Of a DNA stretch of 41,308 nt, positions 20,701 through 28,861 are shown piece after piece. The stretch spans positions 1 to 41,308 of the IMG/VR virus record IMGVR_UViG_3300032092_000074. One strand, 5' to 3'. A program made the position numbers and the translations under genes. Under the pieces are notes generated by a model that was not told the origin of the DNA, did not search any database, and saw nothing but the letters and a program-made list of their open reading frames with translations. Position 1 is the stretch's first letter, and the number at the start of each line of letters is the position of its first letter. This DNA comes from a virus.

Positions 20701-22078
20701 AAATATCCGATGCCGATGAAGTCGGGTCTGATGCCGTCTGAAGATAAGCCGCGCCACCGTTGAACACAGCACCGTAAGCCATGCCGTCAACCATGCGCCG
20801 AGCCACACGCGCCGCCGAATCAGGGACTTGCGACCCGAGACGGATCGCCCAACGAGGAACAACTTCTTTCTTTGCTCCGTTTTCAATAGCGTCTTTTAGA
20901 ATAGCCGAAGCGGCACGCTCAGAGCCGTGAATCATAGAACCCACTTTGAGCATACGACCAAGACCAGCCAGAGTAAGGATGCCTACGCCCTTACCAATCC
21001 ACCCCATCGGATCTTCAGATGTTAAAACTCCATAAGTTGCCGCGCCAGCAGCGCCAGCTTTAACGCTAGTTTCGGCAGCTTTTTTACCTGATTCTCCAAG
21101 CGCTTCTCCTGCTTTTTTGTAAGCCCACTTTGTAACATCAAGCGGAGCTTCCAAGGTAGCGCCAGCGCCATAAAGCAACTTGCTTGCAACAGCGTTGGCG
21201 ACAGTCGGTTTAGCGGCTTGTTTAGCGGCTTGCTCTAAAGATTGCTTTGTTCCGGCTTCAATAATTTCTTTGCCTAATTCAACTCCAATTTTTTTAAGAG
21301 AACCTTTAATTAAAGATGTTGCAATTTTAGCTCCCGGAACAAGCGTTGTTACATCCAATAATCCGCTTACATCTTCACGCTCTTTTACAAGTTCAGGAGA
21401 TAGCGTTTCATCAAAAACAAGCGGTTTGCCCGCTTTCATTTCTTCGTCGTATTTTTGAAACCGTTTAAGCTGCAAATATGAATTGTAATCGTCAGATGCA
21501 ACTTTACTAATACCAAGCTGCAACATCTGATATAAATCAGCAGTTCCTTTAGCTCCTCCTTCAACTAATGCTTTATTAGAGTTTTCTAAATCTTGTTTAT
21601 TTTTAGCTGCATCTTCTTCGTTAGAAATAAACGGAAGATCAATAGCATCTTTAATTAAAGATAAAGCATTAACAGTGGTTGAGCCTATGCCACGCAACAA
21701 GCCGCCAGCTCCGGCAGTAAGCGTGTCGTAACTTTGCTGAATAGCTGATCGCTTATCTTCATTTCCTTTGCCAAGCAAACCTTCACGCTTAACAAGCAAA
21801 TAATCCTCAAAGCTTACAGGAGTAGAGCTTCTTTGTATTTGATCTATAATATCGCCCGTTGTTTTAGGAAATTGCTGGTCAATAAATTCCTGCGCTTTAT
21901 CTTTAGAAATATCCTCTGAAACAGTTATTTCATGATTGGTAACAAAACCATTCGCATAATGCGGGATAGTTAATTTTGTTCCAGCAGGAATTAAATCAGG
22001 AATAGGCTCAGGCTGCGGCTCAAACTTAGTTCCGCCTGCACTCCAATCCATTCCTGAATAAGGGACTGATCCGGGCAT
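17714..22078 (-). CDS. Very large internal virion/ejection protein candidate
   Basis: A 1454-aa protein, the largest in the genome and near the end of the virion operon, where podoviruses place DNA-ejection proteins. Ala/Gly-rich, potentially membrane-inserting stretches occur near 340-380 and 430-485. EEVAH at 609-613 sits in a VTTPRAAIEEVAHAMISDA context like the HExxH helix of metallopeptidases, but with Glu in place of the first His, so catalysis is doubtful. The C-terminal third is Pro/Lys/Glu-rich and probably disordered, ending in a basic tail. The first 315 or so codons are strikingly AT-rich compared with the rest. A polyvalent internal protein is the best guess. Confidence 0.8.
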   Translation of the reverse strand: MPGSVPYSGMDWSAGGTKFEPQPEPIPDLIPAGTKLTIPHYANGFVTNHEITVSEDISKDKAQEFIDQQFPKTTGDIIDQIQRSSTPVSFEDYLLVKREGLLGKGNEDKRSAIQQSYDTLTAGAGGLLRGIGSTTVNALSLIKDAIDLPFISNEEDAAKNKQDLENSNKALVEGGAKGTADLYQMLQLGISKVASDDYNSYLQLKRFQKYDEEMKAGKPLVFDETLSPELVKEREDVSGLLDVTTLVPGAKIATSLIKGSLKKIGVELGKEIIEAGTKQSLEQAAKQAAKPTVANAVASKLLYGAGATLEAPLDVTKWAYKKAGEALGESGKKAAETSVKAGAAGAATYGVLTSEDPMGWIGKGVGILTLAGLGRMLKVGSMIHGSERAASAILKDAIENGAKKEVVPRWAIRLGSQVPDSAARVARRMVDGMAYGAVFNGGAAYLQTASDPTSSASDIFQNTLASAIGGTVPGAMAGIGGGVLPELTGKAAKDSFLREQMFDLMERPADRKVEVMGQEIFVPSERDNRMSVMENPNWSLAEKNRIFNIARSAELAGNEVLFVNNKTQLPGMTGENMGAGVTMIGTDPSKKPVIMLNVDNVTTPRAAIEEVAHAMISDAQAKEFLNELSTKAGSPEQAIKEISEGLGKEYLEATRKVDPNRAADMQKDLDFANDPTKPVEERMEKALYMAHEYIARGITERFQSKLPSELLTGETTPILSKAWNKVTTTLRDKIVSPSSGASFDPINKVFYKDGKLIHDPLLDSMAEKMFTNIQKPGKKAEFVPGDIGANGERVTAAARARYDDVPDLKERVKRNNQVFGATSSIFGTAPANTKIGIGAGNIKEGTPIVWTDRITPKQIEDLILLKDPNGDLLIKNADAFRTLADSINKGEIVDVTADVATSKTLSDERAYTVRGSVKILPFGIQQTPNGGPLVVGYNLSLLNDLINYQKDYTPTIKKALDEFGVKTLDDVIPLVNEYFRNYSDNSPEPAADAIAAFAPKVSKESAIIMRDLLHLGGNIKPNEKKGGVYANRPTISLQEIPTGMVEAVTIGGQRRNVRFDRDRNVFSNFRLDAIYDASKYAPNGLPVQIGVDRSKIFPLARSNFSPGKGTVSEVVGDTKIITDTDIGARIVVPKGKKAQLFMDGKLVGEYENAEKAVLASNKKAKQLGIVVEPRQQGQTSKEVEEMRRNLMYGDLRSGKAAEELATVQKAIRRELRSPEDLPAWVESKNFRENTERKTQSKMRNRRRRVQKIRKQSETFWSGDVPSVVDAAEIDAVAPRKKGKPEAVPPEVLEQIAMQQEGLSVTPPVGKEADALKNLPKPKKELKSFSELTPIIEAVQEVKAEPKKVTNLLLPEVRRVRSEATTMYPEDELAAIPSVLENVKARPEPVKPETTAPAPEVVTPKQDARIPQGFVIRRTPRGMFMVVLIAKNASVAVEKSYEKAVQKARKRQKAR

Positions 22079-22081
22079 ATG

Positions 22082-23626
22082 TTATTTAGGTGCAATTCCA
22101 CGAGATCCTAGTGTCCAACTAGTATTTTTAACAGGCTTTTTAAGCGGATCGTTTGGCGTAGCGCCTTGATCTAAGCCCGGAATACCGCCGCCTTGATTGT
22201 TATTTTCTTCAACAAACGAATATCCAGAAATTGGGAAAATTTTTCCCTTAGCATAAGATCCAAGCGGTTTGGCTATTTCTGTAAATATGATTTTATTTTG
22301 AGCTGCGGCAATAGCATTAACAGAATTCTGCATACGATCCAAATAGCCTTCAATATCGGTTCCTGTTAAATTTCTTAAAGTAAATTCTCCATGTTTCATT
22401 CTATTAAGCAAATCTGAAGCAGCACCTTTAAAAGAAAGATTTTTAACTTCAGCAGCTACCGCATTACGTTCAGCGTCCGCTAGTGCGTCTGGTGAAGTCA
22501 AAGAGTTACCTTGTTTAGCAATAAAAGTCTGAATAACATTAGTAGCTTTTTGCCTATCTCCTTGTGCTAAATAGCCTTTAGCTTGAGCTAAAGTAGAATT
22601 GATAGCAGGTATATTTTTTCGAAGGTCGCTTATAGCTTTGCTATTATAGAAATCAATTTTAGCTTTAACATCTTCTTGTTTACCAAAATCGCTATATTTA
22701 TTGTTAATTTTTTGCGATTGATCGTTAATTAAAGGCGTTAATTGAGCAACTTTGTTTTTATTACCAAACTCAGAATAAACATTAGATTCATCAACAAGCC
22801 TTGCATATCTAGCTTCTTCAATTTTTTTATCCGCAAGCCAATTTTGATAAGGGTCGCTGCTTGTTTCTTTAAGTTTTTGAGCCTCTATAATTGTAGGCTC
22901 ATACTTTTTATTAACAACGTCTAAGTTAGATTGAAGAGCTTGCTGGTATTGCTTTGATTTTTCTTGTTGCTGCGTAACGATATCCGTAGCAGCAGCTTCC
23001 CAAGGATTTCTGCGCGCCGGTTGTGCGGCTTCACCCTGAAGCGGTGGCACAAGGCTTTCTTCTTGAGGCGCCCCAGATTCAACTGGCAGTTCTCCTTCAA
23101 GCGGTGCAGCCTGAGTAAGAGCGGTTTGTGGCAATTGTCCGCCGCCAGAAAATGCGGATGGGCTAGGAGTAAGTCCGGCTTCTGTGTATGCCTTGAAAAT
23201 CGCTTCATTCCTTCGCGCTCCAAGCTCCATTTGCTGGCGTTGTTCAAGCGCCTGCCGGTCACGCTCTTTCATTTGGCTTTCGAGAAACGTGCCAACGAGC
23301 ATGTTTCCCATCTGAAGCTTTTCGTTCACGCTAGCATTCTTGTATTGCTGGATCATCGCGGCGTTTTCGTCGCCGGTGACGCCAAACATATTTTCAAGCG
23401 TGTTTTTGTTAAAAAACGGAGACATTGCCTTAGCCTTGGATTCAGCGTCTTTGGATTCCTTAATGAAATCAGCAACGTATTTAACGCCCTGCTCTGCGCC
23501 CTGCATCATTTGCTGCTGACCAGCAAGCTGCGTTTTCCCGGCATCACGGAACGCATTAACGTATTCCGCAACAGGAAAATTCATGGCGCTCGTTGGAGCA
23601 CCGCTAAAAGGTGAGATTGGTTTCAT
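22082..23626 (-). CDS. Internal virion/ejection protein candidate
   Basis: A 514-aa protein, mostly helical with many Gln, Ala and Lys residues. There is a coiled-coil-like N-terminal region (LAGQQQMMQGAEQGVKYVAD), a Pro/Glu-rich linker near 165-210 and a long helical C-terminal half ending in a flexible Gly/Asn/Pro tail. Position between the Gln-rich protein and the giant protein matches the middle ejection protein of P22/T7-type phages, which cross the cell envelope during DNA delivery. Its 3' half is AT-rich, unlike its 5' half. Start and previous stop overlap (TAATG). Confidence 0.78.
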   Translation of the reverse strand: MKPISPFSGAPTSAMNFPVAEYVNAFRDAGKTQLAGQQQMMQGAEQGVKYVADFIKESKDAESKAKAMSPFFNKNTLENMFGVTGDENAAMIQQYKNASVNEKLQMGNMLVGTFLESQMKERDRQALEQRQQMELGARRNEAIFKAYTEAGLTPSPSAFSGGGQLPQTALTQAAPLEGELPVESGAPQEESLVPPLQGEAAQPARRNPWEAAATDIVTQQQEKSKQYQQALQSNLDVVNKKYEPTIIEAQKLKETSSDPYQNWLADKKIEEARYARLVDESNVYSEFGNKNKVAQLTPLINDQSQKINNKYSDFGKQEDVKAKIDFYNSKAISDLRKNIPAINSTLAQAKGYLAQGDRQKATNVIQTFIAKQGNSLTSPDALADAERNAVAAEVKNLSFKGAASDLLNRMKHGEFTLRNLTGTDIEGYLDRMQNSVNAIAAAQNKIIFTEIAKPLGSYAKGKIFPISGYSFVEENNNQGGGIPGLDQGATPNDPLKKPVKNTSWTLGSRGIAPK

Positions 23627-24978
23627 TAACGTGTAGGTTGAATAGCAGTTTTAGGAGGCGCGTTCAATGCCTGATTCCTCATGTATGTAGAACCAAGTTG
23701 TCCGCCCATCTGCATTCCAGAGCCTACCATCCCCATCATACTAGCGTTATTTGCCGCCGTCTGCTGCACCCCGCCAAGCGCCGCCGCTTGCCGAGCCTGG
23801 TACGGCATAAACGCCGATTGAAACGCCATTTGACTTTCAGGGTTGAACAGACCAGGGCCCATAGCAGCTTGGCTTTGAAGCGCCATCTGCTGCTGCTGAC
23901 CGGGAAGATTAGCAAGCAACGGAGTGCGGTAAAACGCATTAAGAAGCGGCTGCTGCTGCTGCTGAAGCTGCTGCATGGCCATACTGCCAAGCTGCGCACG
24001 ACCTGCTTGCACAGCCGTTTCACCTTGAAGCCTACCAAGCTCAGCTTGTCCGCGCTGAAGAGCCTGCTGGAACGCTTGCCCCTGAGCGCCAAGGTTAAAT
24101 TGCTCTGCGCCTGCTTGCCTCTGGAGCGTCTGCTGCAACGCCGGTTGATACAGGTTAGAAATCGTCCCGGCGATTTGCTGCCCAGCCTGCTGCCGCTGCT
24201 GATACCGCTGATTAGCAAGCTGATTCTGGCCAAGAACTTCTGCCGCCATTGATTGCGGACCCATCGCCATGCCACGGGAAGCGTAAGCCTGCCGAGCCGA
24301 CTGCTGCGACATCCGCTCTTCCTCAGGAGTCAACGAACGACCTGCGGCTAGATCCGCCTGAGCCTGCTGCGCCAGTTGGCTTGCGATTCCGGAAACACCG
24401 GGTTGCGCGCCCATGTATTGATCGACCAAACCTTGGTCAATCGTTCCAAGACCAGATTCAAGCTGCGGGCCACCAACACCAGATTCAAATGCCGTCAACT
24501 GCGGACGTTGCAAAGCAGATTGCATGGACTGCGCGGCAAGCTGCCCGGTTGCCTCAGAAGCCGCTGCCGATCCGGGGTAAAGCGCTTCAAACGCTCGTTT
24601 ATACTGCGGTAGCAACGTGTTAAGCTGCGCAATGTCACCAGTTCTAACTTTGCGAAGATATTGGTTTTCAATATCAGCAGCCTGATTATACATCTGCCCA
24701 GCCTGCTGCATTCCAGCTTGACCAAGCTGGCCTTGAACTTGAGCCTGTAAATCGGCGTATTTAGGCTGAAACTGCGATTCTAAATCTAACTGTCTCCCTG
24801 CAATTTTTCCCTGAGCCTTGAGGGCGTCAAGCATAGTGCGCCTATAGTCAGGAGCGTTTTGAGTTGCCTGCAACGCTCTGCTTTGAGCCTTGCGGCTTTG
24901 ACTTCCTGCATAAAGCGAAGTTCCAACGCCAGCAGCTAAACTGACTCCACCCATAATTGCGGCTGCGGCCATTGTCAT
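23626..24978 (-). CDS. Gln/Ala-rich internal virion protein candidate
   Basis: A 450-aa protein beginning with a small-residue hydrophobic segment (residues 4-25, AAAAIMGGVSLAAGVG at its core) that could enter membranes. It then runs as Gln/Ala-rich helix with a Q5 tract (QLQQQQQ) encoded by CTG/TGC repeats. Such proteins, with a glycine-zipper-like N-terminus, are typical of the first ejection protein in podoviruses. The C-terminus has Gly/Met-rich turns. Its ATG overlaps the cupin gene's stop by four bases. Confidence 0.78.
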   Translation of the reverse strand: MTMAAAAIMGGVSLAAGVGTSLYAGSQSRKAQSRALQATQNAPDYRRTMLDALKAQGKIAGRQLDLESQFQPKYADLQAQVQGQLGQAGMQQAGQMYNQAADIENQYLRKVRTGDIAQLNTLLPQYKRAFEALYPGSAAASEATGQLAAQSMQSALQRPQLTAFESGVGGPQLESGLGTIDQGLVDQYMGAQPGVSGIASQLAQQAQADLAAGRSLTPEEERMSQQSARQAYASRGMAMGPQSMAAEVLGQNQLANQRYQQRQQAGQQIAGTISNLYQPALQQTLQRQAGAEQFNLGAQGQAFQQALQRGQAELGRLQGETAVQAGRAQLGSMAMQQLQQQQQPLLNAFYRTPLLANLPGQQQQMALQSQAAMGPGLFNPESQMAFQSAFMPYQARQAAALGGVQQTAANNASMMGMVGSGMQMGGQLGSTYMRNQALNAPPKTAIQPTR

Positions 24979-25484
24979 TGCTCAAGTTCCTTTCCTTTGT
25001 TTACTGCCATGCGATATTCATCCACGGACAAATTACCTTTTGCTTGAAGCGTTTCAGGCGACAAATTCAAAAGCCGCTCTTCAAGTTTAACAATGTCACG
25101 CTCTTCGTTTGCGTTTACGTGAACAGTGGCCCAGCGCATGTCATCTTCGATATAAAGAATCTTTTGCACACCCGGACCTGATTCAAAAATATATGGCGCT
25201 TGAATGTCGTAAATCTTCCCCTCAATCATTACACGTGCAGACCCGCTAAGAATTACATTAAGGTGTTGCGTCTTGTGCTCGTGCCCGATAACAAACGCGC
25301 CTTTTGGCATCAAAATTTCCCGCATGTAGATGCCGGGCGAAAAATGATGCGCCAACGGAAGCGGAACCTGTTCAACGCTAGAAATCAGCTCAACGGCTTC
25401 TTGAAGCTCTTTTTGAGCTAGATCCCGGTTATAGTCCTGCACTTCAATTTCATGCAGTTCAGATTGAAGGAATGCAGCACTCAT
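24975..25484 (-). CDS. Cupin-fold protein in virion operon
   Basis: A 169-aa protein. GAFVIGHEHKTQHLNVILSG (62-81) fits cupin motif 1, with His68, His70 and a His at the place of the usual Glu (74). PYIFESGPGVQKILYIE fits motif 2 without its His. Flanking parts are helical. The function is unknown: small cupins of this type recur in phage tail regions, possibly as virion proteins, though metal-dependent chemistry cannot be excluded because three His are kept. It is coupled to the fibre gene upstream and the Gln-rich gene downstream by ATGA overlaps. Confidence 0.78.
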   Translation of the reverse strand: MSAAFLQSELHEIEVQDYNRDLAQKELQEAVELISSVEQVPLPLAHHFSPGIYMREILMPKGAFVIGHEHKTQHLNVILSGSARVMIEGKIYDIQAPYIFESGPGVQKILYIEDDMRWATVHVNANEERDIVKLEERLLNLSPETLQAKGNLSVDEYRMAVNKGKELEQ

Positions 25485-26407
25485 TTAATTTCCTCAGCTA
25501 TCAACGTGCAACGAGCCGCGCCGCCAAATCTTCTAGAATTAGTTCCATTTAAAGCAAGAGGAAAAGATGCGTTACCGGGACCAACTCTTAATTTATAAGT
25601 AACAGTAGAAACAGAAGAAGGCGCATCGTAAAATTCAAAACTTACAGAAGAAGTTTCAAGCGAAATTTCTTTGTAATCAGAAGTGACAAAAATGGCATTG
25701 GCGTTACTATCTCTAAAAATAGCAAAAACTACAGTTCCTCCGCCAGATATTGTTGAAGTGTATAAATTTGCTTTAATTCTGATTTTTGAAGATGCAGAAG
25801 TCGGAGTTATTGCAACAGTTAAAATTTCAGTTCCTTCTGTGATTTGCGGAACAGTATCATCAAACGGAATTACAGTGTTGTAAGTAGCGTATGCAGTTGT
25901 TTCTGAATATGCGCTTTTTACAACCGAACCCGCCAAAAACGAATTATCCACATACTGCTTAGGTGCCGCTTGAAGCGCGCTTGCAGGGTTTCCGGGCAAC
26001 GTCAACGGCCCTGTCATCGTGTCGCCAGCCTTGGCCACGCACAGCGCAAGGCCTGCAATGATAGCAGAAGAAACACTATTGTATTGCGTATCTACGTAAC
26101 CTTTAGTAGCAGCTTCAAGAGCTAAGCTAGGGCTTCCGTAAAGCACAAGGCTACCCGCCATCGTGCCACCCGATTTTAGTAAATACGGGCTTAAATCTAA
26201 CGTGGACGCAATTTGAAGCGCAGTAGCTTTTTTAAGCGCGCCAACTTGGTTAATCAAAACCGTGTCAGACCCAGACACAGACCCCGCTGCAATTTGATCC
26301 GTGATGGCTCCGGGAAGCAAAATAGCGTTATCCACAAGGGCGTCCAGATTGTCAGCGGTCACTTGATCGCCGGTTGTATAATCTGTGCCTTTTTGTAGCT
26401 GTGCCAT
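25481..26407 (-). CDS. Tail fibre protein
   Basis: A 308-aa protein. The N-terminal region (LQKGTDYTTGDQVTADNLDALVD) is typical of fibre attachment ends. Two phage fibre repeats follow: KSGGTMAGSLVLYGSPSLAL and KAGDTMTGPLTLPGNPASAL, each ending in a Lys-x-Tyr-Val-Asp. The C-terminal domain (TEILTVAITPTSASSKIRIK onward) is beta-rich and probably the receptor-facing tip. The repeat-coding part is GC-rich while the tip is AT-rich, which would fit exchange of the tip domain. Confidence 0.85.
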   Translation of the reverse strand: MAQLQKGTDYTTGDQVTADNLDALVDNAILLPGAITDQIAAGSVSGSDTVLINQVGALKKATALQIASTLDLSPYLLKSGGTMAGSLVLYGSPSLALEAATKGYVDTQYNSVSSAIIAGLALCVAKAGDTMTGPLTLPGNPASALQAAPKQYVDNSFLAGSVVKSAYSETTAYATYNTVIPFDDTVPQITEGTEILTVAITPTSASSKIRIKANLYTSTISGGGTVVFAIFRDSNANAIFVTSDYKEISLETSSVSFEFYDAPSSVSTVTYKLRVGPGNASFPLALNGTNSRRFGGAARCTLIAEEIK

Positions 26408-26408
26408 A

Positions 26409-28349
26409 TTACTCTTGAGAAACCATCGCTCTATTTGCGGTTATAGCGTAAACAGCTACGCTTTTCAATGACGGATTGCCAGTAACAAAATCAATCCGAA
26501 CGTCAATAGACGAACCCCTTGCTGCAATGCGCGGGCGTAAAGTGCCGTCTGCGGTTCCGTTAAATTTATAACCCAAAACTTCTTCGTAAACATCGGGGTC
26601 ATGCGTGCGCGTGGAAATACGCACAAAATCATTGGCCGAGTTGTTAAACTGAAATTCACCCCTAGAAAACCGTTTTTCGTTAAGGCTTTTAAAGGTGTAT
26701 TCCCGAGTAACAACATAAGCAGGAATAGGCGTCAACTGAGGCGCGGAATTAGACAACGTGGCCGGAAGCGTAAAAGGCAAGATAGGCGTGCCAGACAACG
26801 AGTTATATTGATCGCCACCGGCATATTCCTCAGTGACAAACACACCACCAAAGTTGCTAGAACCGGTAAACCTCGTAAGTATAAACATACGCTTCTGATT
26901 GCCATAAGACGCCACGTTCAAATCATCTACCCACATACCAGTAGGATACGTGTCGCTAGATTCCCATGCTTGGTTAAGCGTATTATAGACAAGAACTAGG
27001 TTGTTACGGGTAGCGCCATTAACAGGAAGCGCAATATAAAACCTGTTAGAGTAATAAGTAGCGCAAGCGCCTTTAATTGACGCAAAATTAACCGTGTCAA
27101 ACACGTCTGCAATAGGCTCAGACAACGGAAGAGTATTGCCAACAAGCTTAAGGTCAAGCTGCGGAGATAGCAGATAAATACCTTTGCCGCTAAGAAAAAA
27201 CACGTATTGACCTGCGGACACGATGCTTTTGCGGCTAAGACATCCAACCTCAGTGGATACAACCGTTAACGTGCTACCTGCGCCGGGTAACGCGCCTGTT
27301 CCATATGTTGTTGGCTCAAGATAAGCCACATACACGGATTTAGTCATAAACACCAAGAACTGATTTTCGATCCAAGGTAAAACACCAATAATTGAATCGT
27401 TACCGCCTTGGTTGATTATAAAGTTGTTAAACGTAAAATCAAATACGTCACTAAGAATATCTGAGACGGCAATTTGAGTTTTGCTAATACAAGCAATAAG
27501 CCTATTTTGGTAATAAAACCCAAAATCAGCAGGAGGAACACTGCCGTTAGCCTGAGTCAATCCGTGTGTTTCTGCGCTACCAGCAATAGCAACTTGAGAC
27601 GCAAAATATACAGCATTAGTAAAGCTATCCCAAACAATAGGAGGCTTAACCCTTACGCAACATGCGTTTTGGTTAGTAACAGCGTTGTAGTTACTTCCAG
27701 AATTGTTTGTTATAGAAAACGTAAATTGAGACGTGCCTGTTATGCCAGTAACAATATACGAATTACGTAAATAAATATGCGAGATTGAATCTACATTAAA
27801 AATAGTAACCTCGTCACCAATGGCGTAGTTATGCGTATAGCCGTTAATACAAACTGCCGTAGCTGTGCCAGTAGCGCCATTAGCAATAGATGAATGAGAG
27901 ATATGTAATCCGGCAGTCGCCCCAGTTGTGCCGGTCCCTAGCCGCGCATCTATTTCAGCTCCACGGAAAAAATAGAGTTGGTTTAGCGCCTGAACTACGT
28001 TGCACTCACCACCCTGCGCAATCGTCCTACCTGCGGGAAAGCTGTAAGCTGGCGAAAGATACGCAGGAAACGAGCCCTGCGCCGGGCGATACAAATAAAA
28101 TCTGTCCGAAAAAACGAGAACAAAATTGTCGTTCCCGGACGAGTCAACCCACTGCCCAGACCCCACCATCGTTAACGAATTAAGCGAAGAATTGGTAAGC
28201 CGCCTTGTCCCTAAACGTGGCTGCGCAACCCCGCGTTGTAGGCGCATGTTTTGCGAAAACTGCAAGTAATTAGGCTGGAGGTTTGACGGGTCCACCCGAG
28301 AGGCGAACCCAATAAACATTTCATCTGTCTCTGCGCTTGTTTCAGGCAT
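26409..28349 (-). CDS. Tail nozzle/stabilisation beta-propeller protein
   Basis: 646 aa from the ATG at 28349, which shares a base with the previous stop and has GGAGG five bases upstream; a TTG one codon earlier is not needed. FIGFASRVDPSNLQPNYLQF then SQNMRLQRGVAQPRLGTRRL is the opening I associate with podovirus tail proteins like P22 gp10 or T7 gp12. The rest is beta-rich repeats, each with a hydrophobic-aromatic strand (YLYRPAQG, YFFRGAEID, YVFFLSGKGIYLLS), consistent with a propeller. It would close the tail tube below the adaptor. Confidence 0.82.
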   Translation of the reverse strand: MPETSAETDEMFIGFASRVDPSNLQPNYLQFSQNMRLQRGVAQPRLGTRRLTNSSLNSLTMVGSGQWVDSSGNDNFVLVFSDRFYLYRPAQGSFPAYLSPAYSFPAGRTIAQGGECNVVQALNQLYFFRGAEIDARLGTGTTGATAGLHISHSSIANGATGTATAVCINGYTHNYAIGDEVTIFNVDSISHIYLRNSYIVTGITGTSQFTFSITNNSGSNYNAVTNQNACCVRVKPPIVWDSFTNAVYFASQVAIAGSAETHGLTQANGSVPPADFGFYYQNRLIACISKTQIAVSDILSDVFDFTFNNFIINQGGNDSIIGVLPWIENQFLVFMTKSVYVAYLEPTTYGTGALPGAGSTLTVVSTEVGCLSRKSIVSAGQYVFFLSGKGIYLLSPQLDLKLVGNTLPLSEPIADVFDTVNFASIKGACATYYSNRFYIALPVNGATRNNLVLVYNTLNQAWESSDTYPTGMWVDDLNVASYGNQKRMFILTRFTGSSNFGGVFVTEEYAGGDQYNSLSGTPILPFTLPATLSNSAPQLTPIPAYVVTREYTFKSLNEKRFSRGEFQFNNSANDFVRISTRTHDPDVYEEVLGYKFNGTADGTLRPRIAARGSSIDVRIDFVTGNPSLKSVAVYAITANRAMVSQE

Positions 28350-28507
28350 CAATCCTCCATTTCGTCGTCCTTGTCATCTTCTTCTTCCTCAGATCCATAT
28401 CCGCATTCATGGCAAATTCCATTGTCCATTGACTGTTTGCAGTCCGGGCATTTCTTTCCGCCATCACCCTTAGGAAGCTTAAGAGCAATGATGATGTTTT
28501 TAGACAT
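28349..28507 (-). CDS. Zinc-ribbon micro-protein, 52 aa
   Basis: A short gene with two Cys pairs: Lys-Lys-Cys-Pro-Asp-Cys and, 11 residues on, Cys-His-Glu-Cys-Gly-Tyr-Gly. A very acidic tail follows (SEEEEDDKDDEMED). Zinc-ribbon plus acidic tail is common in small phage proteins. The GGAGG at its end serves the tail nozzle gene, and its stop and the next ATG overlap (TGATG). Function unknown. Confidence 0.85.
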   Translation of the reverse strand: MSKNIIIALKLPKGDGGKKCPDCKQSMDNGICHECGYGSEEEEDDKDDEMED

Positions 28508-28509
28508 AC

Positions 28510-28674
28510 TTACGCTTTAATTTTTTCTTTGCGCAACACTTCGATAACGCCAAAAATTGCTAGGATTCCACCGGAAATAGGCTCAACAAGGCCAACGGTA
28601 AAAAGCCCAACAGAAGCCGCAACCTGAGCAATACCAATCCAAGTCGAAGGCTGAAGGAGATAGTTTTTAATCAT
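28510..28674 (-). CDS. Small membrane protein, holin candidate
   Basis: A 54-aa protein with two hydrophobic spans, WIGIAQVAASVGLFTVGLV and ISGGILAIFGVIEVL, joined by a short Glu-Pro turn, and a basic C-terminus (RKEKIKA). This is the size and layout of small two-span holins. It lies two genes after the endolysin, so it probably forms the lesion that releases or activates the lysin. Its start overlaps the previous stop by eight bases. Confidence 0.78.
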   Translation of the reverse strand: MIKNYLLQPSTWIGIAQVAASVGLFTVGLVEPISGGILAIFGVIEVLRKEKIKA

Positions 28675-28861
28675 GGTTTTTATGGTTGTTAGAAATCATT
28701 CGTTCCCAAAGCGTTTTGCGATCGTTCTCGCATTCTACAATTTTAACGCTCAATCGGTCAATTTGCTTTTGAAGATACCAAATTGCCACAATAAATAGCA
28801 AAGTCGGAAACCCCTGATCTTGGACTGCTTTAAGCAGCACGTTTAAAAGTGAATCGGGCAT
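28667..28861 (-). CDS. Single-span membrane protein with coiled coil
   Basis: A 64-aa protein with one membrane span (about residues 17-30, FPTLLFIVAIWYL) followed by a cytoplasmic or periplasmic coiled coil (QKQIDRLSVKIVECENDRKT). The layout suits an accessory lysis protein such as an inner-membrane spanin-like or antiholin factor. There is no lipobox for an outer-membrane partner anywhere near. The start overlaps the endolysin stop (TAATG). Confidence 0.75.
   Translation of the reverse strand: MPDSLLNVLLKAVQDQGFPTLLFIVAIWYLQKQIDRLSVKIVECENDRKTLWERMISNNHKNHD

Noticed and set aside
23611-24252. 213-aa and overlapping Arg/Leu/Ser-rich ORFs on both strands
   Set aside because: These are shadows of the Gln/Ala-rich virion gene; Gln/Ala codons read in other frames give Leu, Arg and Cys runs.
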